This document shows positions 1-6,559 of a stretch of DNA of 64,000 bases, piece by piece. The position numbers and the translations under genes were made by a program. A model generated the notes under the pieces. That model worked only from the letters and a program-made list of their open reading frames with translations, was not told the origin of the DNA and searched no databases. The stretch spans positions 4,898,001 through 4,962,000 of the forward strand of contig NZ_CP023439.1 of NCBI RefSeq assembly GCF_002354895.1, in the 5' to 3' direction. Each line of letters begins with the position of its first letter. The stretch's first letter is position 1. The DNA is from Thauera sp. K11 (GTDB lineage Bacteria; Pseudomonadota; Gammaproteobacteria; Burkholderiales; Rhodocyclaceae).

Positions 1-1
1 G

Positions 2-289
2 CCGTGGACCGCCTTCGTGTCGATCACGCTGCCGCTGTCGTGGCGGGGCATCGTCGCCGGCTCGATGATGGTCTTCATCCCGGCGGTGGGAGAGTTCGTG
101 ATCCCGGACCTGCTCGGCGGCGGCGGGGTGCTGATGATAGGGCGCCGCATCTGGGACGATTTCGGCCCCAACCAGGACTGGCCGATGGCGGCGGCCGTCG
201 CGGTGGTGATGGTGCTGATGCTGATCGTGCCCGTCATGCTCGCCCACCGCCACGGCCAGGGTGGGGGTGGGCCGGAGGCGGGGCCGTGA
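2..289 (+). CDS. potH: ABC transporter permease, PotH-like (3' end only)
   Basis: This is the C-terminal 95 residues of an inner-membrane permease; the gene begins upstream of the window. The visible part contains the family stretch LSWRGIVAGSMMVFIPAVGE followed by FVIPDLLGG, which matches the end of binding-protein-dependent permeases of the spermidine/putrescine class (PotB/PotH). A final hydrophobic segment (AAAVAVVMVLMLIVPVML) and a short Gly-rich tail end the protein. The stop codon overlaps the ATG of the next permease (TGATG), so the two are translationally coupled. The polyamine specificity is inferred from family resemblance; the binding protein and ATPase are outside the window. Confidence 0.85.
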   Translation, partial: PWTAFVSITLPLSWRGIVAGSMMVFIPAVGEFVIPDLLGGGGVLMIGRRIWDDFGPNQDWPMAAAVAVVMVLMLIVPVMLAHRHGQGGGGPEAGP

Positions 290-1125
290 TGCACGCCGAC
301 GGCGACGGGCGCTGGGGCGCGCGGGCGTGGCTGCTGCTGGTCTATGCCTTCCTGTACGCCCCCATCCTGTGCCTGGTGGTGTTCTCCTTCACCGCCGGAG
401 AGATCACCACCCGGCTCGACGGCGTGTCGCTGCGCTGGTACGCGGCGCTCCTGGACGACCGCGAGCTTGCCGCCGCGGTGCTGCTGTCGCTGCGGGTCGG
501 CGCGCTGGCGGCGAGCGCCGCGGTGGTCGTCGGCACCGCCGCGGCGGTGGTGCTGGCGCGCTTTGCGCCCCGCTTCGGCGGCTTCCTCGCCGGCATGACC
601 ACCGCGCCGATGGTGATGCCCGAAGTGGTGGTCGGGCTTTCGCTGGTGCTGCTGTTCACCCATCCGGCGCTGCAGCCGGTGCTCGGCGGACGCGGCGTGG
701 CGGCGATCTGGGCGGCGCACACCACGCTGTGCGCGGCCTACGTGACGGTGCTGGTGCGGTCGCGGCTGCGCGAGATGGACCGCGCGCTGGAAGAAGCCGC
801 GCTCGATCTCGGCTGCCCGCCGGCGAAGGTCTTCTTCGTCATCACCGTGCCGGTGATCGCGCCGGCGCTGGTGGCCGGCTGGCTGCTGGCCTTCACGCTG
901 TCGATGGACGACTTCGTGCTCGCCGCGATGCTGTCCGACCCCGGCAGCACGACCCTGCCGGTGCTGGTGTTCGCGCGCCTGCACCACGGCCTGAAGCCGG
1001 AGATCAATGCGCTGGCGACGGTGATCGTGGCGGCGGTGTCGGTCGCGGTGCTGGTGGCCAACCGCGTCATGCAGCGCGCGCAGTCGCACCGGCGCGCGGC
1101 CATGCATGCCGCGCTGCGCACCTGA
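289..1125 (+). CDS. potI: ABC transporter permease, PotI-like
   Basis: A 278-residue inner-membrane permease, second of a pair with the preceding gene. It has about six hydrophobic segments beginning near residue 10 (WLLLVYAFLYAPILCLVVFS). The EAA loop that contacts the ATPase is visible as EEAALDLGCPPAKVFFVITVP at about residues 168-188. The segment LAFTLSMDDFVLAAML is characteristic of PotC/PotI permeases. The ATG overlaps the stop of the upstream gene, indicating one operon. The next gene is convergent and ends 7 bp away. Polyamine (putrescine/spermidine) uptake is the likely role, but other substrates of the same family are possible. Confidence 0.85.
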   Translation: MHADGDGRWGARAWLLLVYAFLYAPILCLVVFSFTAGEITTRLDGVSLRWYAALLDDRELAAAVLLSLRVGALAASAAVVVGTAAAVVLARFAPRFGGFLAGMTTAPMVMPEVVVGLSLVLLFTHPALQPVLGGRGVAAIWAAHTTLCAAYVTVLVRSRLREMDRALEEAALDLGCPPAKVFFVITVPVIAPALVAGWLLAFTLSMDDFVLAAMLSDPGSTTLPVLVFARLHHGLKPEINALATVIVAAVSVAVLVANRVMQRAQSHRRAAMHAALRT

Positions 1126-1131
1126 GGCGCA

Positions 1132-1587
1132 TCACTTCTGCCTGTCGCGTTGCTTCCAGTTCTCGATCGACGCCAGCAACTGGTCGAGCATCCCGTGCAG
1201 CCGCGTCCATTCCTGATCGCTGAAGTCGGCGAACAGCTCCGCTTCCAGGCCGCGGCCGATGCGTTCGCCCTCGTACCAGGCGCGCATGCCCGCTTCGGTG
1301 AGCGTCAGGCACTGCTGGCGGTTGTCCTGCGCGTTGGCGCAGCGCGAGATCAGGCCCCGGCCTTCGAGGTAGGAGATGTTCTTGGACAGCAGCGTCTTGT
1401 CCAGCACCAGGCGGTTGCCGAGGTCGGTCGCGGTGATGCCGGGAAAGTCATGCACCAGCCGCAGCACGCGCAGTTCGCGCACGCCCAGGTCCAGGGCCTT
1501 CTTGTAGTGGGCATTGCCCAGCTTCATCAGGATCGTCTTGATCAGGTCGAGCTTGTAGGTCAGGTACGGCGCTTCGTTCTTTTTCAT
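1132..1587 (-). CDS. MarR family transcriptional regulator
   Basis: A 151-residue winged-helix regulator. The MarR core is clear: LRVLRLVHDFPGITATDLGN (helices 2-3), then the recognition helix region LDKTLLSKNISYLEGRGLI, and the wing with NAQDNRQQCLTLTEAG. The C-terminal helix (LFADFSDQEWTRLHGMLDQL) forms the usual dimer element. I chose the ATG at 1587 (MKKNEAPYLT), which gives the normal family length; the frame stays open further upstream but enters a repeat and has no family similarity. It is convergent with potI. The regulated genes and ligand cannot be told from the sequence. Confidence 0.85.
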   Translation of the reverse strand: MKKNEAPYLTYKLDLIKTILMKLGNAHYKKALDLGVRELRVLRLVHDFPGITATDLGNRLVLDKTLLSKNISYLEGRGLISRCANAQDNRQQCLTLTEAGMRAWYEGERIGRGLEAELFADFSDQEWTRLHGMLDQLLASIENWKQRDRQK

Positions 1588-1721
1588 CGATGTCTGAAGG
1601 CGGGTCTGTCCTGCGGTGGGAATGCGCACCGGGTCTGCAACGCCCGATCCGGTGAACGGTTGCAGTATGTACCAGTCGACAGGGTGCAGCCAGCGCCCGG
1701 CGCAGGGCGATCGCATGAGTG

Positions 1722-1823
1722 CGCGGAATCCGGTCCGGTGGCGGGGATGCGTTCCGTCGGGCCGTGGAATTCGGGCGCGCTTCGTCCGGGGGTTGGGCGG
1801 TCTTCGACCGTTCGGCGTGTCTC
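1722..1823 (-). repeat. dispersed intergenic repeat, diverged copy (tandem with next)
   Basis: The stretch beginning GGAATCCGGTCCGGTGGCGG aligns without large gaps to the adjacent copy at 1824-1944. The alignment continues through the equivalents of its GATGCGTTCCG and GGTCTTCGACCG blocks. It is clearly more diverged than the other two copies (22 of 34 positions match in the last third by eye). It abuts the next copy directly, giving a tandem pair. Confidence 0.6.
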
Positions 1824-1944
1824 TCGAATCCGGTCTGGTGGCGGGGGATGCGTTCCGCGGGCTGCGGAACTCGCCCTCGCTGCGCTCGGTGCTCGGACAG
1901 TCCTCGCCCGCTCCACGCATCTCCCGCCACCAGACCTACCGTGT
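1824..1944 (-). repeat. dispersed 121-bp intergenic repeat, copy 2
   Basis: The reverse complement of this segment aligns end to end, without gaps, with 42595-42715: 104 of 121 positions agree by my hand alignment. The ends are imperfect inverted repeats: AGGTCTGGTGGCGGGAGATG at one end and CATCCCCCGCCACCAGACCG at the other. The middle carries a conserved CCGAGCGCAGCGAG. The structure resembles a small non-autonomous mobile repeat (MITE- or REP-like) rather than a gene. Confidence 0.8.
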
Positions 1945-2031
1945 CGCGCCATCCGGGCCGATGAAGAGACGTCGTGCGATCGCCCTGGCGCCCGGTCTGG
2001 ACGGAGCGCCTGTGCAGGGCGCAGCCGCCGC

Positions 2032-2511
2032 TCAGGACCCCGCGGCCGGCCGCGCGCCCCAGGGCATCACCGGCACCGTCGAGATCGCGTTGGCGGGGGC
2101 GCCCTCGATGATCCTGCGGCTGATCGCCAGGTACACCAGCGTGCGGTTGGCCTCGTCCCACATGCGCACGATGCGCGTTTCCTTGAACAGCAGCGAGGTG
2201 CCCTCCGAGAACACCACCTCGTCCTTCGGCAGCTTCGCCGGCAGCGTGATCGGGCCGGTCTGGCGGCAGGCCAGCGAGAACTGCGACGGGTCCTGCGCCA
2301 GCCCGAACGAGCCCTTCACGCCGCCGGTGCGCGCCTGGCTCACATGGCAGGTCACGCCGGGCACCTTGGGGTCGGCGAAGGCTTCGACGCACACGCGGTG
2401 ATTGGCGCCGATCAGCTTCCACGCGGTGGTGACGCAGCCGACCTCGACGGCGGCGGCGGGCAGGGAGGCGGATAGCAGGAGGGCAAGCGTGCCCCAGGCG
2501 GATGGCTTCAT
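2032..2511 (-). CDS. creA: CreA family periplasmic protein
   Basis: A 159-residue exported protein of the CreA family, whose function is unknown despite its historical name in the E. coli cre locus. A signal peptide is obvious (MKPSAWGTLALLLSASLPAA, cleavage near AAA-VEV). The mature part follows the family closely: VTCHVSQARTGGVKGSFGLA, a second conserved Cys in SLACRQTGPITLP, the segment VVFSEGTSLLFKETRIVRMW, and the end ISTVPVMPWG. The two cysteines could form a disulfide. I used the ATG at 2511 because the signal peptide begins there and GGAGAC lies upstream; the frame is open further but without homology. Confidence 0.9.
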   Translation of the reverse strand: MKPSAWGTLALLLSASLPAAAVEVGCVTTAWKLIGANHRVCVEAFADPKVPGVTCHVSQARTGGVKGSFGLAQDPSQFSLACRQTGPITLPAKLPKDEVVFSEGTSLLFKETRIVRMWDEANRTLVYLAISRRIIEGAPANAISTVPVMPWGARPAAGS

Positions 2512-2718
2512 GGCCGGTCGGGTCTCCAGCGCTGCGAAAACGCGATGGTAGCCGGTCGCGGGCCCGAAATGGCTGGCGCATGGGCGAAAGGCGGCACGGT
2601 CCCGACGCGGCATCTTGCAAATGATGCGGCCTGTGCTAGACCACATCCATCAGGCGCGATCGTCATCGGTCATATGACGAAGAGCGTACCCGGCCCCTGT
2701 CTGCGAGGTGCAACCGGA

Positions 2719-3093
2719 ATGTGTGCCGCATCGGTCGGGTCGAGGCGCTCGGGCGCCGCGCTGCGGATGGGCGCGACGGTGCTCGTGCTTGCCGGCTGCA
2801 CGACCGTTCGCATCGAATCCGCGCTCGATCCGGCTGCCGTCAGGGTGGAGCGTCATTGGGGCGTGCTCGCCGTGGACGTGCCGGGCGCCATGCAGTCGTA
2901 CGTTGCCGACATCACGTCGGTCGGCTTTTCGCACGGTCCATTCGGCTGGACGGCGGGTTATGCGAGGCACGGCTGGGCGGCGCTCGGCAACGAGTGCCGG
3001 CTGGTCGTCTGGGTCGCTGCCCGCGAACACCTCGAGGCGGTCCGTGCGCTGGCGAATGCCAACGCGGGGCTGTGCGCCGTGCCGGCGCCCTAG
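2719..3093 (+). CDS. small putative lipoprotein
   Basis: A 124-residue protein of unknown function. With the ATG at 2719 (preceded by GAGGTG) the N-terminus has twin Arg, a hydrophobic run (MGATVLVLAG) and a lipobox ending at Cys in LAGCTTV, so it is probably a lipoprotein. The mature part contains WGVLAVDVPGAMQSYVADIT and a Gly/aromatic stretch FSHGPFGWTAGYARHGWAAL, and has a Cys near each of residues 90 and 120. An ATG at 2674 would lengthen it by 15 residues and weaken the signal peptide. It lies 22 bp upstream of a second lipoprotein gene and seems to start the cluster reaching 6.4 kb. Confidence 0.65.
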   Translation: MCAASVGSRRSGAALRMGATVLVLAGCTTVRIESALDPAAVRVERHWGVLAVDVPGAMQSYVADITSVGFSHGPFGWTAGYARHGWAALGNECRLVVWVAAREHLEAVRALANANAGLCAVPAP

Positions 3094-3115
3094 ACGCGAA
3101 CAGGAGACCGATCCG

Positions 3116-4072
3116 ATGCGTGCATTTTCCAGAACGTTCGGATGTGCCGCCCCGCTCATCCTGTGTGCATGCACCACGGCGCCGTCGCCGCCGCTTTTCT
3201 TCGGCGAACTGGTGACGATGGGCATCACCATCGGCACCGGCGCCGGCACGCAGGGGGTGGATTTCACCCTGGGTTACAAGGATCAGGACGTGGCCGTGGT
3301 GCCGGTCGGCGCGGTCAGCCACGGCAAGGGACAGGCGGTGACCGCTCATACGAAAGACGGTCCCGGCGCCGAATGGGATGCGCTGTCCGTGTTCGGCCAG
3401 TTCGAAGGGCAGGGCGCCCAGCCTGCCGGCGACAGCGGCCCGGGCACCCGCAAGGTGGCACTCGGGCGCTTCTTCGCCACCGGCCTCGCGGCGACGAACC
3501 TCGCCGAGGCTTACCACGACGGATGGACGGGGCGGCCGCCGGCGGAGGCGGGGATGGCACCGGAGATGCCGTCCCGCAGCGTTTCCGGGCCGGCGAAGAC
3601 TCCTGCCGGGCCGGCCGGCGGAACGGGCGCGGAAGCGCAGGCGGAGGCCGGCTCGTCGCAGCCCCAGCCGGGCACCGGCGGCGAGGTGTATGTGCCGCCG
3701 CTGGTCTTTGCGCAGACCAATACCCTGGGCCTCGGCATTTCGACATCGGTGGCGGAGCAGGGGGTGCAGTTCAGCCTTGGTTATACCGGGCGGGACATCG
3801 CCTTCGTGCCGGTCATGATCCGCTCCGCCGACGGTTCGTCCGAGCGGCTGGGCGGCCGCCACCGCGGGCGGGCGCAGGCGCCCGAATACGAAGACGATGC
3901 GCTCTCGGTCTTCGGCCAGTTCAAGGTCGATACCGCGACCGAGGCGGTGCAGTTCGGCCTGCGGCGCTTCTTCACCACCGGGATGGCGGCGCGCCGGCTG
4001 ACCGAGGGATTCAAGGCCGTCATCGCGCGCGATCTTCAGGCCGGGCAGGGCGGTGCTGCGGGCGGCCGCTGA
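3116..4072 (+). CDS. lipoprotein with an internally duplicated domain
   Basis: A 318-residue putative lipoprotein of unknown function, preceded by a good ribosome site (CAGGAGA). The N-terminus carries a lipobox (LILCACTTA). Two homologous halves are visible. Residues ~28-135 have GITIGTGAGTQGVDFTLGYK, DVAVVPV, EWDALSVFGQFEG and LGRFFATGLAATNLAEAY. Residues ~205-305 have GLGISTSVAEQGVQFSLGYT, DIAFVPV, DDALSVFGQFKV and LRRFFTTGMAARRLTEGF. A Pro/Gly/Ala-rich linker of about 60 residues separates them. The pattern of alternating hydrophobic strands suggests two small beta-rich domains. It shares the run with two peptidoglycan hydrolases downstream, so an envelope role is likely. Confidence 0.75.
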   Translation: MRAFSRTFGCAAPLILCACTTAPSPPLFFGELVTMGITIGTGAGTQGVDFTLGYKDQDVAVVPVGAVSHGKGQAVTAHTKDGPGAEWDALSVFGQFEGQGAQPAGDSGPGTRKVALGRFFATGLAATNLAEAYHDGWTGRPPAEAGMAPEMPSRSVSGPAKTPAGPAGGTGAEAQAEAGSSQPQPGTGGEVYVPPLVFAQTNTLGLGISTSVAEQGVQFSLGYTGRDIAFVPVMIRSADGSSERLGGRHRGRAQAPEYEDDALSVFGQFKVDTATEAVQFGLRRFFTTGMAARRLTEGFKAVIARDLQAGQGGAAGGR

Positions 4073-4160
4073 CGGATGACGGCATGCGCCGGACCGCGGC
4101 GCACGGATCATTGCCCGTCGGCGCGGTGCCGCCGGGCGGGGCATGAAGCAAGGAGGAATC

Positions 4161-5078
4161 ATGGCAACGAAATCCCGAAGCCGGGTGAAGGCAGCAGGCG
4201 GGGCTGGCAGCGGCGGAGTGCAGGAAGGTGCGCCCTCCGCGGCGACCGAGGCAGCGTTTGCGGAAGACATGCCGTTCGCGGACGACATGCCGTTTGCGGA
4301 TGACATGGCATTTTCGGCGTTCGCACCCGCCGGGGCAGGATCGAGTGCCCTGCTTGCGCCGATCGTGCGCCGCGGCGGGCGCGAAGTCACCGGTGAGGAC
4401 GTGCTCGTCCTCGCGCGGCGGCATATCGGCGAAACCTACAAGCTGGGGGCGCGTGCGCCGATGGCGAACTCCGGCTGGAAGGGGCCGTGGGATTGTGCCG
4501 AGTTCGTGTCCTGGTGCGTGTTCCAGGCGTCGGGAATCCTCTTCGGCACGCAGCCGCGCAACGACCCGGTGCGTGCCGATGCCTTCACCGGCTTCTGGGC
4601 GGAGCAGGCGCGCGAAGCCCGCTGCACGGTGCGCGTCGCAGAGGCGGCGGTGATTCCGGGCGCCATCCTGCTGCGTTTTCCGCGGCCGGGGGCGATCGGC
4701 CACATCGTGTTCTGCGATGGACGCGGCGGCACGGTCGAGGCGCACAGCAGCAAGACCGGCGTCATCGCCCATACGATCAGTGCCCGCCGCTGGGACGCGG
4801 GCGTTCTCGTGCCCGGCATCCGCTATTTCCGCTCCGGCGATCCGGTGCGGGTGCCGGCGCCGGCCGGCATCATCCGGCTGACCGAGCCGATGACCAAGTC
4901 GGACGTGGTCGAGAAGATCCAGCGCCGCCTGGCGAAGCTCGGTTTCGCGCCGGGGAAGGCCGACGGCGTCTATGGTCCGCAGACCGCGGACGCGGTGAAG
5001 CAATTCCAGGCCGATCGCGGCCTGGTGGTGGACGGCGAGGTCGGTCCGGATACGTTCGCCGCGCTGGACCTTGCCTGA
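4161..5078 (+). CDS. leaderless NlpC/P60- or CHAP-like hydrolase with peptidoglycan-binding domain
   Basis: A 305-residue probable cell-wall peptidase or amidase. Residues ~85-215 form a papain-like cysteine hydrolase: Cys112 in PWDCAEFVSW, His181 in IGHIVFCDG, and a further polar site in VEAHSS. Residues ~243-303 form a type-1 peptidoglycan-binding domain (VEKIQRRLAKLGF, DGVYGPQTADAVKQFQ, GEVGPDTFAAL). The N-terminus is a basic, low-complexity stretch followed by an acidic tandem motif (AEDMPF/ADDMPF/ADDMAF, ~residues 33-53). There is no signal peptide, so export must use another route if it acts on the wall. The start at 4161 has an exact AAGGAGG upstream; an ATG at 4143 is disfavoured. A second hydrolase follows 49 bp downstream. 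Confidence 0.8.
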   Translation: MATKSRSRVKAAGGAGSGGVQEGAPSAATEAAFAEDMPFADDMPFADDMAFSAFAPAGAGSSALLAPIVRRGGREVTGEDVLVLARRHIGETYKLGARAPMANSGWKGPWDCAEFVSWCVFQASGILFGTQPRNDPVRADAFTGFWAEQAREARCTVRVAEAAVIPGAILLRFPRPGAIGHIVFCDGRGGTVEAHSSKTGVIAHTISARRWDAGVLVPGIRYFRSGDPVRVPAPAGIIRLTEPMTKSDVVEKIQRRLAKLGFAPGKADGVYGPQTADAVKQFQADRGLVVDGEVGPDTFAALDLA

Positions 5079-5127
5079 TGCGGGCGGTCGTGCGCAGGCG
5101 CCCATACCCCTACCGGAGGCGGACGGA

Positions 5128-5934
5128 ATGCGAACACTGGAACTGATTCTGGACGGCGAGCTGATGCAGGGCGACGACGTCAAGGCGCTGCAGCAGGCAT
5201 TGGCCGACAGGGGTTTTTCGCCCGGCCGCATCGACAGCGTTTTCGGCGCCGCGACCGATGCGGCGGTGCGCGCTTTCCAGCGCAGCGAGGGCGATCTGCT
5301 GGTGGATGGGCAGGCCGGGCCGCGCACCCGGGCACGGCTCGGCCTTGCGCGGGATGCGGCCTTGCCGTCGGTGGCCGACGAGGTCACGCCGCTGATCGTC
5401 GCCCGCATGCTGCCGGACGCGCCGATCGACAACATCAAGGCCAATCTCGGGTCGGTGCTCGATGGCCTGCGGCACTTCGGACTGACGGACAAGACCATGG
5501 TGCTGATGGCGCTCGCCACCATCGCAGCGGAAACGGCGGGTTTCGAACCCCTGGACGAATTCCGTTCCCGCTTCAATACTTCGCCCGGCGGCCATCCCTT
5601 CGACCTGTACGACAATCGCCGCGACCTCGGCAACCGGGGGGCGCCGGATGGTGCGCGCTACAAGGGTCGCGGCTACATCCAGTTGACCGGGCGCAGCAAC
5701 TACGGGGTCATCGGGGCGACGATAGGCGTGGACCTGGAAGGGCATCCGGACAGGGCCAACGAGGCGGCGACCGCGGGGCTCATCCTCGCCTGCTATCTCA
5801 AGGACAGGGAATTGAAGATCAAGTCGGCCATCATCGAACGCGACTTCGCCCGCGCGCGACGCCAGGTGAATGGCGGCACGCACGGCCTGGGCAACTTCCA
5901 GACGGCCTATCTGCGCGGGGAAAAGCTGATTTGA
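5128..5934 (+). CDS. GH19-type lysozyme/chitinase-like protein with N-terminal peptidoglycan-binding domain
   Basis: A 268-residue putative glycan hydrolase. Residues ~8-70 are a peptidoglycan-binding type-1 domain (VKALQQALADRGF, DSVFGAATDAAVRAFQ, GQAGPRTRARLGL). Residues ~95-268 resemble the glycoside hydrolase 19 fold used by bacterial and phage lysozymes: Glu-rich ATIAAETAGFEPLDEF (probable catalytic Glu region), RYKGRGYIQLTGRSNYG, and VNGGTHGLGN. No signal peptide is visible. The start at 5128 follows CGGAGGCGGACGG. Coupled to its neighbours: 49 bp after the cysteine hydrolase, and its stop overlaps the TTG start of an exported small protein. GH19 enzymes in this setting usually cleave peptidoglycan, but chitin cannot be excluded. 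Confidence 0.8.
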   Translation: MRTLELILDGELMQGDDVKALQQALADRGFSPGRIDSVFGAATDAAVRAFQRSEGDLLVDGQAGPRTRARLGLARDAALPSVADEVTPLIVARMLPDAPIDNIKANLGSVLDGLRHFGLTDKTMVLMALATIAAETAGFEPLDEFRSRFNTSPGGHPFDLYDNRRDLGNRGAPDGARYKGRGYIQLTGRSNYGVIGATIGVDLEGHPDRANEAATAGLILACYLKDRELKIKSAIIERDFARARRQVNGGTHGLGNFQTAYLRGEKLI

Positions 5935-6440
5935 AGCAAGGCGCGAGTTCCGGCATTGCCTCGTTCGCTCTGCTGCTGGCGCTGCCGGCATGCGCGGCGG
6001 GCACCCCGGCATCGGCTTCGTGCGGGGAAGGCGAACGCATCGTGTTCGCCTGCCGCAGCGGGACGAAGCACATCGCATTGTGCGAAAGCCCTGCCGGCGG
6101 CGAGCAGCCCGGCGTGCTGCAATACCGGATCGGCAGGCCGGGGTCGCCGCCGGAGATGGTCTACCCCGGAGCGGGCGATGCTTCCCCGGCCTTCTCGACC
6201 GGCATCGCGACGCTTGCCGGCGGCGGGGGCGCGTGGGTCGAGTTCGCCCGGCCGCCCTATCGTTACGTCGTCTTCTCCTTCTGGCTGCAGGGCAGCGGCG
6301 AAACGGCCGGCGTCGCAGTCGAGCGCGGCGGCAGGCGGCGCGCGACCCTGCGCTGCCGGGCGGGAGTGCGATCCGAACTCGGCCGCGACTATTTCGCTGC
6401 CGCGCGCCTTCCTGCGTCGGAGCGGGATTTCCTTCCCTGA
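5931..6440 (+). CDS. exported cysteine-containing protein, possible immunity partner
   Basis: A 169-residue protein that starts with TTG overlapping the stop of the GH19 gene (TTGA), which implies translational coupling. A signal peptide is clear (MKQGASSGIASFALLLALPA, cleavage near ASA-SC). The mature part begins with three Cys (SCGEGERIVFACRSG, IALCESP), and one more lies in TLRCRAG; paired disulfides are likely. Strand-like blocks follow (VLQYRIGRPG, EMVYPGAG, RYVVFSFWLQG). This looks like a widespread family of small secreted proteins of unknown function. Its coupling to two leaderless wall hydrolases suggests it could protect the periplasm from them, but this is inference only. Confidence 0.7.
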   Translation: MKQGASSGIASFALLLALPACAAGTPASASCGEGERIVFACRSGTKHIALCESPAGGEQPGVLQYRIGRPGSPPEMVYPGAGDASPAFSTGIATLAGGGGAWVEFARPPYRYVVFSFWLQGSGETAGVAVERGGRRRATLRCRAGVRSELGRDYFAAARLPASERDFLP

Positions 6441-6559
6441 CCGCGTCGACGCGGCGGATCGGATGTCGCAAGCCGCGCGGCGGCGAGCAGGCGCAGCAGT
6501 CCGGAAAAACGTACGGCAAGAGCGCAGGTTCGGCCCCGCCTTCGGCCGCATGCGCGCCG

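Larger units (their letters stand above)
1588..2031. other. gene-free interval made largely of a dispersed repeat
   Basis: This 444-bp stretch separates the MarR and creA genes. Its core, 1722-1944, consists of two tandem units of a dispersed repeat (listed separately). Open frames cross it on both strands, but their products are Arg/Pro/Ser-rich with no protein-like pattern and arise from the repeat itself. About 90 bp lie between the repeat and the end of creA; I see no gene or clear terminator there. Confidence 0.7.

Noticed and set aside
1588..1920. N-terminal extension of the MarR regulator to 262 residues
   Set aside because: The added residues are repeat-derived low-complexity sequence; the MarR family length is met from the ATG at 1587.
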